Of a stretch of DNA of 22,328 bases, positions 8,677 through 15,892 are shown piece by piece. How positions within the stretch are numbered: the first letter of the stretch is position 1; every line of letters starts with the position of its first letter. Origin of the DNA: Bacteroidales bacterium (lineage in GTDB: Bacteria > Bacteroidota > Bacteroidia > Bacteroidales > Muribaculaceae); assembly GCA_004557565.1 (NCBI GenBank), contig SFGS01000037.1:1-22328 (forward strand). The letters are read 5' to 3'. Both the position numbers and the translations under genes were made by a program. The notes beneath the pieces were generated by a model, which saw only the letters and a list, made by a program, of their open reading frames with translations, did not search any database and had not been told where the DNA came from.

Positions 8677-8708
8677 CAAAAATAGTGCTAAAATCGGTTT
8701 TTGCCAAA
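8677..8708 (-). promoter_or_regulatory. Candidate promoter for the SUI1-like gene
   Basis: On the minus strand TTTG (8708-8705), a 20-base spacer and TATTTTTG (8684-8677) fit the Bacteroidota -33/-7 pattern, about 59 bases upstream of the start codon. The promoter lies inside the inverted repeat at 8681-8732. Confidence 0.45.
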
Positions 8709-8732
8709 TGCAAAACCAATTGAAGCACTATT
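8681..8732 (-). terminator. Long inverted repeat between the META lipoprotein and SUI1-like genes
   Basis: AATAGTGCT (8681-8689) pairs with AGCACTATT (8724-8732). Inside it, GGTTTTTGC (8696-8704) pairs with GCAAAACC (8710-8717) with one bulge. Read on the minus strand, the outer stem ends in TATTTTTG, giving a short T run, so this is a plausible terminator for the META gene 24 bases upstream. Because it also contains the promoter-like elements of the next gene, it could instead be an operator. Confidence 0.6.
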
Positions 8733-8756
8733 AAACCTGATATTTTTTATAAAAAT

Positions 8757-9158
8757 TTATTTTTTGCCCTTGAAAAGCACTTTGCCTGCTTTGTCGAGGA
8801 AACTCACTTCTGAGCCATCGGCAGAGATTTGGTAACGGTCCACCTTGTTGAACGCTTCCACAAATTCATCTTCACGCATCACGTCAGGGCAAAGCATTCT
8901 GGTCATACCCCCTGTAGAGAAGGTGATTTTGCCGTCTTTGCTCACTTTGTAGTCAGCAAAAATCTGGTTGCAACCCACTGTGGCGTTTACACGACCCTTT
9001 GCGAATGAGATAGATGGAGTGACATCAACTTTCTCAAGCTGGGTGCCATTGAGTTCAGTCAAAGTATACTGCTTGTCGGAGAGGCTTGCTGTGGTGCTCT
9101 TGCACGACACAAGCGAGAGTGCGGCTGCAAATGCAGCGATGTAAATAGATTTTCTCAT
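8757..9158 (-). CDS. META-domain lipoprotein (HslJ-like)
   Basis: The start at 9158 gives a 133-residue protein beginning MRKSIYIAAFAAALSLVSC, a lipoprotein signal with lipobox LVSC and lipidated Cys19. A further upstream ATG exists, but the preceding 32 residues do not form a signal peptide and the region is promoter-like. The mature part is a META domain: YTLTELNGTQL, then GCNQIFADYKV, GGMTRMLCPDVMREDEFVEAF and a final VLFKG strand. E. coli HslJ, from the same family, is associated with heat shock and novobiocin resistance, but the biochemical role of these proteins is not known. It is expected in the cell envelope. It is divergent from the ferredoxin gene and has its own promoter-like box and terminator. 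Confidence 0.9.
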   Translation of the reverse strand: MRKSIYIAAFAAALSLVSCKSTTASLSDKQYTLTELNGTQLEKVDVTPSISFAKGRVNATVGCNQIFADYKVSKDGKITFSTGGMTRMLCPDVMREDEFVEAFNKVDRYQISADGSEVSFLDKAGKVLFKGKK

Positions 9159-9221
9159 AATCAAATTAATTTTGTTTGGAGATATGACTATAAAAAGTTG
9201 CAAAAGTTTACAATCGAGCCG

Positions 9222-9229
9222 CAAAATTA
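9222..9229 (-). promoter_or_regulatory. Candidate -7 box for the META lipoprotein gene
   Basis: The minus strand reads TAATTTTG, an exact TAnnTTTG, 63 bases upstream of the chosen start at 9158. This supports that start over the upstream ATG at 9254. Confidence 0.5.
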
Positions 9230-9325
9230 CGAAATATATGCCGTAAAACACCAATAAATCACCCAGAAAATAAAAAAGTGGGAAAATTTATGCCCCAATC
9301 ATGGCACTATTTCAAATTAATTCAC

Positions 9326-9333
9326 TACTTTTG
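9326..9333 (+). promoter_or_regulatory. Candidate -7 box for the ferredoxin gene
   Basis: TACTTTTG matches TAnnTTTG and lies 49 bases upstream of the ATG at 9383. It places the in-frame upstream ATG at 9278 outside the transcript. No good TTTG is seen about 20 bases upstream. Confidence 0.5.
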
Positions 9334-9382
9334 TCGAAAGTTTACTATTAATTATTCACTAACTAATAAAAATTTTACAACA

Positions 9383-9550
9383 ATGGCATACGTAATTGAT
9401 GACACTTGTGTAGCATGTGGTACTTGCGCATCTGTTTGCCCAACTGGCGCTATTAGCGAAGGTGACAAGTATGAAATCGATCCTGATGTTTGCATTAGCT
9501 GCGGTTCTTGCGCTGAAGCATGTCCTAACGGCTCAATCCAAGAAGGCTAA
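9383..9550 (+). CDS. 2[4Fe-4S] ferredoxin
   Basis: This 55-residue protein carries two CxxCxxCxxxCP motifs: Cys9, 12, 15, 19 with Pro20, and Cys37, 40, 43, 47 with Pro48. They bind two [4Fe-4S] clusters in a clostridial-type ferredoxin, a low-potential cytoplasmic electron carrier in anaerobes (for example for pyruvate:ferredoxin oxidoreductase). The ATG at 9383 gives the canonical MAYVIDDTCVACG start. The longer frame from 9278 would add a non-family leader and begin upstream of the promoter-like box, so I rejected it. The gene is alone on the plus strand between minus-strand genes, with its own promoter and strong terminator, as suits a highly expressed single gene. Confidence 0.96.
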   Translation: MAYVIDDTCVACGTCASVCPTGAISEGDKYEIDPDVCISCGSCAEACPNGSIQEG

Positions 9551-9588
9551 TCTCATCTGAGATTTCTTTTCTACACAAAAAAAGAAAC

Positions 9589-9626
9589 AGTCGTGCTCCC
9601 ACCCATGGAAGCACGACTAATTTTTT
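9589..9626 (+). terminator. Rho-independent terminator of the ferredoxin gene
   Basis: AGTCGTGCT (9589-9597) pairs with AGCACGACT (9610-9618), extended by CC/GG inside. The sequence AATTTTTT follows. It lies 39 bases after the ferredoxin stop. Confidence 0.93.
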
Positions 9627-9737
9627 AAAAAATATTCAAAATATCCAATCCCACCCCAAAGCGTGCTATAGCACCTTTCCCCAAGGAGAGGGAAGGAAAT
9701 ATCTCCCCTAAGCGCAATCTCCACCCAAGAAGCGGCG

Positions 9738-10496
9738 TTATTTTATCTGGAAATTGAGTATGCCGGCGGTGCGCACGTTGCGCACATAGAGGTGGAAAGT
9801 TTGCTGACGCAGATCGGCAGGCATCTGCATGAGCGCGCCAGGGCGCAAACTCACCTGAAGTTCGGTGTATTTCCTTCCTCCACTTGTCACTTTACATTCA
9901 AAATATTTGTCGTAAGGCTCACGAATCAGCCCCTCGCAATTCTTTGCGGATATTCCCACAGTGAGCGGCTCGTTCTCCCCCACTGCTCCCACTTCTGTGT
10001 AGGCGTTGGGCAGTCCGCCAGGCACAGGCATATATTGGGCAAAGTTTACGATGGCACCCGCGCATTCAGTTTGCTTGTCGTGCTTGATAAAGATGAGATC
10101 ATCTACCCAAATGCGGTAATAAGGCCGGTCGATGATAACCGCCAATCTCCCCGATGGAAAGCGCACCACATCGTCGTGGCGAATAGCCAAATATCCGCCA
10201 TACTGCTCCACCGCGGCTTTGTCGGTGAGCGTGTTGAGGTCGGGCTCGTTTTCCTCCACGTGTCCAAGGTCTTGCGCCTTCATCACCTCGATAAACGAGT
10301 ATTTCTCCGACGTGAAATTCATGTCGCGCGTGAGATAGATGTCGGTTTTTCCCATCAGGGTTTTGCCGTGGTCCTCGTCCATCATATTGAGCACCACCAT
10401 ATCATCGGGCACGTCGAATGGATTTTTCTCATTGCACGCCGCAAGTGCCACGAGCGAGAGTGCCAATAGCGCTATTTTCTGGAAAACAGCCTTCAT
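9738..10496 (-). CDS. Bacteroidales lipoprotein of unknown function (DUF5036-like)
   Basis: The start at 10496 gives 252 residues beginning MKAVFQKIALLALSLVALAAC, a lipoprotein signal with lipobox LAAC and Cys21. A longer frame (from 10556) has no signal and overlaps the upstream gene, so I rejected it. The mature part, about 230 residues, is rich in beta-strand patterns (GGYLAIRHDDVVRFPSGR, PYYRIWVDDLIFI) and ends LYVRNVRTAGILNFQIK. It resembles Bacteroidetes DUF5036 lipoproteins, though I hold that family name only loosely. No enzyme motif is visible. It begins 13 bases after the stop of the small beta-barrel gene on the same strand, so the two are likely an envelope operon. Its function is unknown. 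Confidence 0.8.
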   Translation of the reverse strand: MKAVFQKIALLALSLVALAACNEKNPFDVPDDMVVLNMMDEDHGKTLMGKTDIYLTRDMNFTSEKYSFIEVMKAQDLGHVEENEPDLNTLTDKAAVEQYGGYLAIRHDDVVRFPSGRLAVIIDRPYYRIWVDDLIFIKHDKQTECAGAIVNFAQYMPVPGGLPNAYTEVGAVGENEPLTVGISAKNCEGLIREPYDKYFECKVTSGGRKYTELQVSLRPGALMQMPADLRQQTFHLYVRNVRTAGILNFQIK

Positions 10497-10509
10497 TCCT
10501 CCCCAAGTA

Positions 10510-10968
10510 TCAGAATTTATACTTAAGGCCAAATGCAGGAATAAAGCGAGTGGCATCGTTCACCAACTGAAGGGTCTGCTCGGTGTAGATGCTCAACTCC
10601 GACGAGAGCGAAAACTCTGCGCCACAACCCAAGTTCATACCGCAGTTGTTCAAATCGCCTTCTCCGTTCACATAAGCCAAACCCACCATAGGATATAGGT
10701 CGAAGCCGCTGCCGGTTTTCACCACATATTGCAAGTTGATATTCACATTGGTGAAGTGACCGCAATCGTCGGTTGAGAATGTATAGATAAATTCTGGAGC
10801 AATGCGCAAATTCTTAAGCAACTCATATTCAAGTTGGAAGCCCACACCTGAGCCGCCTCCCTTTGATGAATAGTTGTAATCCACGCCAAATGCCATATTC
10901 GCACCTTTTGCTGTGATATTCGTAGCCGCAGCTATCATAATAGCCAGCATCAAGATAATTTTTTTCAT
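10510..10968 (-). CDS. Small outer-membrane beta-barrel protein
   Basis: This 152-residue protein has a signal peptide (MKKIILMLAIMIAAATNITA). The mature part shows alternating beta strands with glycine-rich turns (FGVDYNYSSKGGGSGVGFQLEYELL) and ends FIPAFGLKYKF, with the C-terminal aromatic residue expected for assembly by the BAM machinery. It looks like an eight-stranded barrel of the OmpA/OmpX-like type, commonly annotated as porin-family or outer-membrane beta-barrel. The two cysteines, one in DDCGHF and the other in LNNCGMNLGC, are notable because outer-membrane barrels usually avoid free cysteine. It is the first gene of a likely two-gene unit with the lipoprotein at 9738-10496. Confidence 0.85.
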   Translation of the reverse strand: MKKIILMLAIMIAAATNITAKGANMAFGVDYNYSSKGGGSGVGFQLEYELLKNLRIAPEFIYTFSTDDCGHFTNVNINLQYVVKTGSGFDLYPMVGLAYVNGEGDLNNCGMNLGCGAEFSLSSELSIYTEQTLQLVNDATRFIPAFGLKYKF

Positions 10969-10985
10969 AGTTGTAAATGTTTTGT

Positions 10986-10993
10986 CAAAATTA
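10986..10993 (-). promoter_or_regulatory. Candidate -7 box for the beta-barrel/lipoprotein pair
   Basis: The minus strand reads TAATTTTG, an exact TAnnTTTG, 17 bases upstream of the start codon. The resulting leader would be very short. Confidence 0.35.
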
Positions 10994-11044
10994 ATAAATC
11001 AGTTCATTTCCCCTGCTTTCTTCGCAAAAGTCGAGAAATGTGTA

Positions 11045-11977
11045 TCACTTAGTCTGAACATCGTTGTTCTCGTCGCTCATCTTGGGCTCGTATTTCTGCA
11101 AACGCACCTTCATCTCGTCGAAGCCCTGGCCAAATACGCTGTTGGTGGGCGCCATCGAAATAAATGCCTGTGGGTCGATGCGCTTGATAATGCGCTGCAC
11201 CGTCACGCTCTCGTATTTGCGGCACACCACGAGCAGTATTTTCACATCGCGCTTGCTGTACCAGCCTGTGCCATGCACGAGGGTGCAACCACGGTGCGCC
11301 TCGTTGTTGATGGCGTTGGCTATGTCGAGCCACTGCTCACTGAATATGAGAAACTGCACGCCCTGCACTCGCCTGCTGATTGCCATGTCGGCAGCCACGG
11401 AGTTGATGACAAGGAACACGTAACCGAAAAGCGTGGCGTCGATATTGTGAAACAGGAAATACGACGAGGTGATAATGAGCATATCGCAATACAGCATCAT
11501 GCGGCCAAACGACACATTGCTGTATTTATTCACCATTGCGGCTATCACATCGGTGCCACCACTACTTCCGCCGTGCGAGAACGTGATGCCCAAGCCCACG
11601 CCACAGAGCACTGCGCCGATAATGATGTTCATAAACGACTGTTGCTCCACAAATGGCTCTTTGAATATAGGGCAGAGAATACCCAAGAATATACTGAACA
11701 CGGTGGCACCGAAAATGGTGCGAATCACAAACTGCCGACCCACCACTTTATAAGCAGCCACAAGCAGTATCACATTGATAATATAGTTGGGGATTGCAAT
11801 ATTAATTGTGCGACCCGACGCATAATAAATAATGGTGGCAATACCAGTCACACCACCCGTCACCACATTTTCAGGGATAACGAACGCCGCAAAACTAAAA
11901 GCACATAGGAAAAGACCGAACACGATCATCACATAATCTTTCGACTGATTGAGGAGCTGTTGCATTGAGATTTTCAT
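11045..11977 (-). CDS. YitT-family membrane protein (DUF161 plus DUF2179)
   Basis: This 310-residue protein has about five to six N-terminal membrane helices, starting with VMIVFGLFLCAFSFAAFVIPE. It carries the family's glycine-rich signatures NVVTGGVTGIATIIYY and SHGGSSGGTDVIAAMVNKY. After about residue 215 comes a soluble C-terminal DUF2179 domain with HRGCTLVHGTGWYSKRDVKILLVVCRKYE. The fold and order are those of the YitT/YpjC/YqfU group in the cytoplasmic membrane. The transport role and substrate are not established. A charged 25-residue tail ends the protein. It is divergent from the small membrane protein at 12127. Confidence 0.93.
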   Translation of the reverse strand: MKISMQQLLNQSKDYVMIVFGLFLCAFSFAAFVIPENVVTGGVTGIATIIYYASGRTINIAIPNYIINVILLVAAYKVVGRQFVIRTIFGATVFSIFLGILCPIFKEPFVEQQSFMNIIIGAVLCGVGLGITFSHGGSSGGTDVIAAMVNKYSNVSFGRMMLYCDMLIITSSYFLFHNIDATLFGYVFLVINSVAADMAISRRVQGVQFLIFSEQWLDIANAINNEAHRGCTLVHGTGWYSKRDVKILLVVCRKYESVTVQRIIKRIDPQAFISMAPTNSVFGQGFDEMKVRLQKYEPKMSDENNDVQTK

Positions 11978-12126
11978 TTCGCAATTAGTTGTTGATGCAG
12001 TTTATATACGTTTATATTGGTTTTGCTAAATTAAGAAATAGTTTTGACATAGGCAGATTTTTTCTGATTTTTTTGATGACAAACCGTTCTTTTTTTGCAT
12101 CTTTGCATCAGTAAACACAATATAAT

Positions 12127-12480
12127 ATGATTAAACTCGTAATTAAACTCCTCGTTTCTGCCTTGGCAATATGGCTCACCTCGCAGTTTTTCGACAACGT
12201 AACCTGCGAGCCATGGCATGTGTCTATCGTGGTGGCACTCGTGCTGGGGCTTATCAATGTGTTCATTAAGCCCATCGTGAAAATTCTCTCGTTGCCCATC
12301 AACATCTTATCGTTGGGCTTGTTCTCACTGGTTATCAACGGCGCAATGATATTGCTCTGCTCCCATTTCGTTGACGCATTCAACATTCAAGGCTCCAACA
12401 TGAGCGCACTGGGCACAGCCATCGCTTTCGGCGTGGTGCTCTCGCTCATCAACTGGATCCTCAACAAACTCGTGGACTAA
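12127..12480 (+). CDS. Four-helix membrane protein, phage-holin-4_2-like family
   Basis: This 117-residue protein has four hydrophobic segments, roughly 3-20, 30-50, 55-80 and 90-115. It carries the family patterns VALVLGLINVFIKPIVKILSLPINILSLGLFSLVINGAMILL and a GTAIAFGVVLSLINWILNKL ending. The family (PF04020, also called DUF422/YvlD-like) is named for a resemblance to mycobacteriophage holins, but chromosomal members are widespread and lie outside prophages. No lysis or phage genes occur here, so a lysis role should not be assumed. It is convergent with thymidine kinase, and the hairpin at 12510-12543 separates them. Confidence 0.9.
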   Translation: MIKLVIKLLVSALAIWLTSQFFDNVTCEPWHVSIVVALVLGLINVFIKPIVKILSLPINILSLGLFSLVINGAMILLCSHFVDAFNIQGSNMSALGTAIAFGVVLSLINWILNKLVD

Positions 12481-12500
12481 TCCCCACCCGGCATCGCTGG

Positions 12501-12543
12501 AAAAATAAAATGGCGGGAATTGCTTTTTTGCAATTCTCGCCAT
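12501..12543 (-). terminator. Terminator hairpin between convergent genes, oriented for tdk
   Basis: ATGGCGGGAATTGC (12510-12523), six T, then GCAATTCTCGCCAT (12530-12543) form a 14-bp stem with one G-U pair. Read on the minus strand it is followed by TTTATTTTT (12501-12509), which suits termination of tdk. On the plus strand the tail is poor, though the hairpin may still end the gene at 12127-12480. Confidence 0.88.
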
Positions 12544-12570
12544 CACCTTTTCAGGAGATATGTGTCATAT

Positions 12571-13203
12571 TTATTGTCCTTCTTCAAATTTGAGCGCATT
12601 GCGTTCGGCGCTCTCAATTCGGCGATTACGCCAGCAGCGGCGGCAAAGCGCCACATACTTGTCATCGCCCCCAATCTCCACCTGGTCGCCGTCGGTCACC
12701 ACATCGCCATTCGCATCGATTCGGGCATTGATGATGGTTTTGCGACCACACGAACATGTGGATTTGATTTCGTCGATGGTGTCGGCCAACTCAAACAAGC
12801 GGAGCGAACCTTCAAACACGTGCGACTGGAAGTCGGTGCGCAAACCGTAGCATATCACGTTCACACCATAATCATCCACTATGCGAGCCAACTGGTCAAC
12901 TTGTGCTTTGGAAAGGAATTGCGCCTCATCCACAAGCACCCACGCCTTCACTTCAAGCGTGCGTTCAAATTCGCCTTTGAGGTATTCGTAGAGGTCCATT
13001 TCGGGATAAATCCAAGAGCACGCGCGCTCTATGCCAATGCGAGAGCGAATCACGTTAGCACTCTCACGATTGTCGATAATGGGCTTCATGCACAAATATT
13101 GCATATTGCGCTCCTCAAAATTATAGGCTTGGGTGAGCAGCAAAGCAGTCTTTGCCGAACCCATAGTGCCATAGCGAAAATATAGTTTCCCTTGTCCGTT
13201 CAT
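12571..13203 (-). CDS. tdk: Thymidine kinase (type II, TK1-like)
   Basis: The start at 13203 gives 210 residues, MNGQGKLYFRYGTMGSAKT..., normal for the TK1-like family. The longer frame adds 20 residues that overlap the promoter-like box, so I rejected it. The enzyme phosphorylates thymidine (dT to dTMP) in nucleoside salvage. Visible are the P-loop GTMGSAKT (12-19), the catalytic DEAQFL segment, the VICYGLRTDFQSHVFEGS lasso-type region, and a four-cysteine zinc ribbon (CSCG...CRRC). The P-loop has Ala17 (codon GCA) where the classical TK1 loop has Gly before the lysine; Lys18 and Thr19 are kept. A good promoter lies just upstream and a strong terminator just downstream, so it looks monocistronic. 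Confidence 0.95.
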   Translation of the reverse strand: MNGQGKLYFRYGTMGSAKTALLLTQAYNFEERNMQYLCMKPIIDNRESANVIRSRIGIERACSWIYPEMDLYEYLKGEFERTLEVKAWVLVDEAQFLSKAQVDQLARIVDDYGVNVICYGLRTDFQSHVFEGSLRLFELADTIDEIKSTCSCGRKTIINARIDANGDVVTDGDQVEIGGDDKYVALCRRCWRNRRIESAERNALKFEEGQ

Positions 13204-13224
13204 AATGATGAGTAATTGGTAGTA

Positions 13225-13257
13225 CAAAGATAGCAATTTTAGCACGCCCAACCCAAA
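13225..13257 (-). promoter_or_regulatory. Candidate promoter for tdk
   Basis: On the minus strand TTTG (13257-13254), a 21-base spacer and TATCTTTG (13232-13225) match the Bacteroidota consensus. The -7 box lies 22 bases upstream of the chosen start codon, so the leader is short. Confidence 0.6.
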
Positions 13258-13359
13258 ATTCACCCAACTAAAGTTATTAACAACCTATCAACACCAGTCA
13301 CTAAAAATGCCCTAAAAGATTGCGCTATAGCGTAATCTTAACCACCAGCCAATCCACAA

Positions 13360-13818
13360 TTAGAAGGCACACCCCACCTTCACACAAATCTTTTTCACCT
13401 CGCCCTCGCCTATGATTGGAGCGTGGGCATCTTCGGGGGTGACGATGGCAAATTCGCCGGGCTGTATGGTGACATACGCCATGGGCGCATCGGTGTAGAA
13501 TGCTATGTCGCGGTTCGCATCGTAGGCATCGCGCACTTGCTTCAGACTGCTGGTGGGCAGATAGCCCATCACTTCCACCTTGTCCACTGGCACATGAATG
13601 TCGATATACTTGCGGTGCACTTCCAGCACCTGCTCCTCGCGCGCCTTCATTTGGGGAGTTTCCACATTTGCCCACAGTTTGCCCTCTTTCAGCACCACAG
13701 GACTGATGCCGGCGGCGTGGGCTGTGGCGGCATTGGCACGAAGCCATTCGAATGCCTCACGAAACAGCGGATGCAAACGCTCCACCGATTGCGTGTCGCT
13801 CAATTTTCCTATAATCAT
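13360..13818 (-). CDS. YhcH/YjgK/YiaL family protein (DUF386)
   Basis: This 152-residue protein begins MIIGKLSDTQ and carries the family hallmarks EVHRKYIDIH (66-75), the GxFAIVTPEDAHAP block (121-134) and a C-terminal ICVKVGCAF strand. These proteins form a cupin-like beta-sandwich. Relatives lie in sugar-acid and sialic-acid operons or correspond to EbgC, the beta subunit of evolved beta-galactosidase, so a role in handling sugars is usually inferred. Here the neighbours (tdk, a zinc-ribbon protein) give no pathway clue. It lies alone between a terminator upstream and a 96-base gap to the tdk promoter region downstream. Confidence 0.93.
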   Translation of the reverse strand: MIIGKLSDTQSVERLHPLFREAFEWLRANAATAHAAGISPVVLKEGKLWANVETPQMKAREEQVLEVHRKYIDIHVPVDKVEVMGYLPTSSLKQVRDAYDANRDIAFYTDAPMAYVTIQPGEFAIVTPEDAHAPIIGEGEVKKICVKVGCAF

Positions 13819-13823
13819 AATCG

Positions 13824-13874
13824 TGAAAATAAAAATGGGTGTGTCAAGATTCTTTCAATCACCTCAACACACCC
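13824..13874 (-). terminator. Terminator after the zinc-ribbon gene
   Basis: GGGTGTGT (13837-13844) pairs with ACACACCC (13867-13874), an 8-bp stem with a 22-base loop that includes short extra pairings. On the minus strand it is followed by ATTTTTATTTT (13826-13836). It lies 34 bases past the stop of the gene at 13908-14663. Confidence 0.8.
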
Positions 13875-13907
13875 TTACCTTTGTTTCTATCTTAGTTTCT
13901 ACCGAAT

Positions 13908-14663
13908 TTAATCAGCCTTTACGCCTACGATTTCTGGGTCGATAAGAATACGGCCGCAGTATTCGCACACAATCACCTTCTTGTGCATCTTGATTTCGCT
14001 CTGACGCTGTGCAGGAATGCGGTTGAAGCAACCACCGCAAGCGTTACGCGACACATACACGATGCCAAGACCGTTGCGAGCATTCTTACGAGTGCGCTTG
14101 AATGCGTTGAGCAAACGCTCGTCGTCGAATTTAGCTTCGAGTTTCTTCGCTTTTTCACGAAGTTTTTCTTCGTCTTGCTTGGTCTCTGAGATGATTTCGT
14201 CGAGTTCACCCTTCTTTTCAGCCAGCACGTGAGTGCAGTCTTCCAGTTGAGTCTTTGCGGCATCCATGTTGGCGTTAGTCACCTCGATAGCGTGCTTAGC
14301 GTCGTTGATTTTCTTTTCAGCGAGTTCGATATTGAGCTGCTGGTATTCGATTTCCTTGGTGAGGAAGTCGTATTCACGGTTGTTGCGCACATTGTCCTGA
14401 TCCTTGGTGTACTTAGCAACCATAGCGTCGGCCTTGTCGGCTGCTTCCGACTGCTCCTTGATGGTGGCATTAAGTGCGGCAATTTCCTCGTCGTATTTAG
14501 AAATGCGAGTTTGAAGACCTTCAATTTCATCTTCCAAGTCTTGAACTTCGAGAGGGAGTTCACCACGGAGAGTTTTGATGCGGTCCACTTCAGAGAGAAT
14601 GGTCTGCAATTCGTAGAGTGCTTTCAAGCGTTCTTCTACATTGAGTTCTTTTTCTTTTGCCAT
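13908..14663 (-). CDS. Coiled-coil protein with C4-type zinc ribbon
   Basis: This 251-residue protein is a long, highly charged coiled coil from about residue 5 to 185, rich in Glu, Lys and Leu and starting VEERLKALYELQTILSEVDRIKTLRGELP. The C-terminal zinc ribbon has four cysteines at 209, 212, 233 and 236 (CGGC and CEYC). It is the Bacteroidota member of the zf-RING_7/CT398 group, found across bacteria; chlamydial CT398 binds sigma-54 and secretion components, but no general function is settled. It starts 7 bases after the stop of the Nif3-like gene and is clearly in one operon with it. The ending is a short acidic tail. Confidence 0.93.
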   Translation of the reverse strand: MAKEKELNVEERLKALYELQTILSEVDRIKTLRGELPLEVQDLEDEIEGLQTRISKYDEEIAALNATIKEQSEAADKADAMVAKYTKDQDNVRNNREYDFLTKEIEYQQLNIELAEKKINDAKHAIEVTNANMDAAKTQLEDCTHVLAEKKGELDEIISETKQDEEKLREKAKKLEAKFDDERLLNAFKRTRKNARNGLGIVYVSRNACGGCFNRIPAQRQSEIKMHKKVIVCEYCGRILIDPEIVGVKAD

Positions 14664-14670
14664 AATGTAA

Positions 14671-15762
14671 TTAAATGTATTTTACTTGATTTTGTTCTTC
14701 GTTTGCGTATTTCACTTCAAAGTCGGGGTGGAGCGATGCGATGATGTCGGCAAAAATTTCCTTTGTGTACTGTTCGCTCTCATAATGCCCGATGTCAGCC
14801 AAGATGATGCGTTCCTCGTTTCCCTGAAATTCGTGATACTTCATGTCGCCGGTCACATACACATCTGCGCCCATGCTCATGGCCTTGCCAGCCAAAAACG
14901 AGCCTGCACCGCCACACAGTGCCACACGCTTCACTTTTCGGTCGAGATTGCCGCTAAAGCGAACGGTGTCCACACCAAATGCCTCCTTCAAACGGTGCAT
15001 AAAGTCGGCTCCGCCTATTTCCTCGATGTCGCCAATCACGCCCGAACCGCTGTATCGGTCGGCATTCTCAAGCGGTATCACATCGAAAGCGGGTTCTTCG
15101 TAGGGGTGGGCGGCAAGCATCGCCGCAATCACCGCCGAGCAGCGGGCCTTATTCACCAGCACCTCCACACGCACCTCGTTTTCCACATGGTCCTCGCCCA
15201 CTTCGCCAGCGAATGGGTTGGCGCCATCAAGGGCATGGAAGCGGCCTTCGCCTTCCACACGGTAGCTGCAACGGTCGTAGTCGCCCAGCGTGCCAGCGCC
15301 AGAGCGCCACATCGCCTGTTCCACATCGGCGGCCTGGGCTTGAGGCACAAACACCACAATCTTACGCTGTGTGCCCACTTGTGGATCAAGCACCTCCACG
15401 TTTTTCATGCCCAACTTCTCCGCCATCTTATAGCTCACGCCGCCACGAGCGTTGTCGAGATTGGTGTGCGCGCAATAGATGCTCACACCATGCCGAATAG
15501 CTTTCAGCACCGTGCGCTCCACATAGTTGCGACCAGTGAGTTTTTTAAGACCGTGAAAAATGAGTGGGTGATGTGAGATAATGAGATTTGCACCACAGGC
15601 TATTGCCTCATCTACAATACATTCTCTGACGTCGGTACAGAGCACCACGCCTGTTATCACGCTATCGGGGTCGCCTACTTGCATTCCGGCATTATCATAA
15701 CTTTCTTGAAGATAAAGCGGTGCAACCCTCTCAATAGCGGAAGCTATTTCCTTAACTTTCAT
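14671..15762 (-). CDS. Nif3-like dinuclear metal centre protein (with PII-like insertion)
   Basis: This 363-residue member of the NIF3/YqfO/YbgI family has the expected metal-site residues: DNAG (23-26), the double histidine His64-His65 in ISHHPLIF, AHTNLD (His99, Asp103), and the C-terminal DIGHYESEQ with His326 and Glu330. About 110 residues between the halves, including QAADVEQAMWRSGAG and HPYEEPAFDVIPL, form the PII-like insert found in the long (YqfO-type) members. The family forms ring-shaped hexamers. Some members act as GTP cyclohydrolase I type 2, but that label is over-applied and the reaction here is unknown. It is the first gene of a two-gene operon with the zinc-ribbon gene and has a good promoter just upstream. 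Confidence 0.95.
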   Translation of the reverse strand: MKVKEIASAIERVAPLYLQESYDNAGMQVGDPDSVITGVVLCTDVRECIVDEAIACGANLIISHHPLIFHGLKKLTGRNYVERTVLKAIRHGVSIYCAHTNLDNARGGVSYKMAEKLGMKNVEVLDPQVGTQRKIVVFVPQAQAADVEQAMWRSGAGTLGDYDRCSYRVEGEGRFHALDGANPFAGEVGEDHVENEVRVEVLVNKARCSAVIAAMLAAHPYEEPAFDVIPLENADRYSGSGVIGDIEEIGGADFMHRLKEAFGVDTVRFSGNLDRKVKRVALCGGAGSFLAGKAMSMGADVYVTGDMKYHEFQGNEERIILADIGHYESEQYTKEIFADIIASLHPDFEVKYANEEQNQVKYI

Positions 15763-15773
15763 GAATTACGTTG

Positions 15774-15805
15774 CAAAGTTACAAAATTTCCCCCATTCCC
15801 ACAAA
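15774..15805 (-). promoter_or_regulatory. Candidate promoter of the Nif3-like/zinc-ribbon operon
   Basis: On the minus strand TTTG (15805-15802), a 20-base spacer and TAACTTTG (15781-15774) fit the consensus well. The box lies 12 bases from the start codon, implying a near-leaderless transcript. Confidence 0.55.
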
Positions 15806-15826
15806 CACATTATTAAAAGACAAAAG

Positions 15827-15875
15827 GATGTTAGAAATAAGAAATTAGAAGTTAGAAATTAGATGTTAGAAGAAG
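15827..15875. repeat. Degenerate TTAGAA-type tandem repeat
   Basis: Repeats of the kind GATGTTAGAAAT, AAGAAATTAGAAG and TTAGAAATTAGATG follow one another. The exact 14-base unit of the array at 8217-8269 (AAATTAGATGTTAG) occurs at 15856-15869. It lies in the 188-base gap between the methyltransferase and the Nif3-like gene. Confidence 0.85.
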
Positions 15876-15892
15876 TTCAAGCAAAGCCATCA

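Noticed and set aside
9278..9382. An N-terminal extension of the ferredoxin
   Set aside because: The extra 35 residues match no ferredoxin feature and begin upstream of the likely promoter box at 9326-9333.
12127..12480. A prophage remnant marked by the holin-like gene
   Set aside because: No endolysin, structural, integrase or other phage genes are near it, and the family is common on ordinary chromosomes.
13876..13883. A perfect plus-strand TACCTTTG box
   Set aside because: It would drive transcription antisense into the zinc-ribbon gene, there is no plus-strand gene after it, and no TTTG is placed upstream; it is probably chance.
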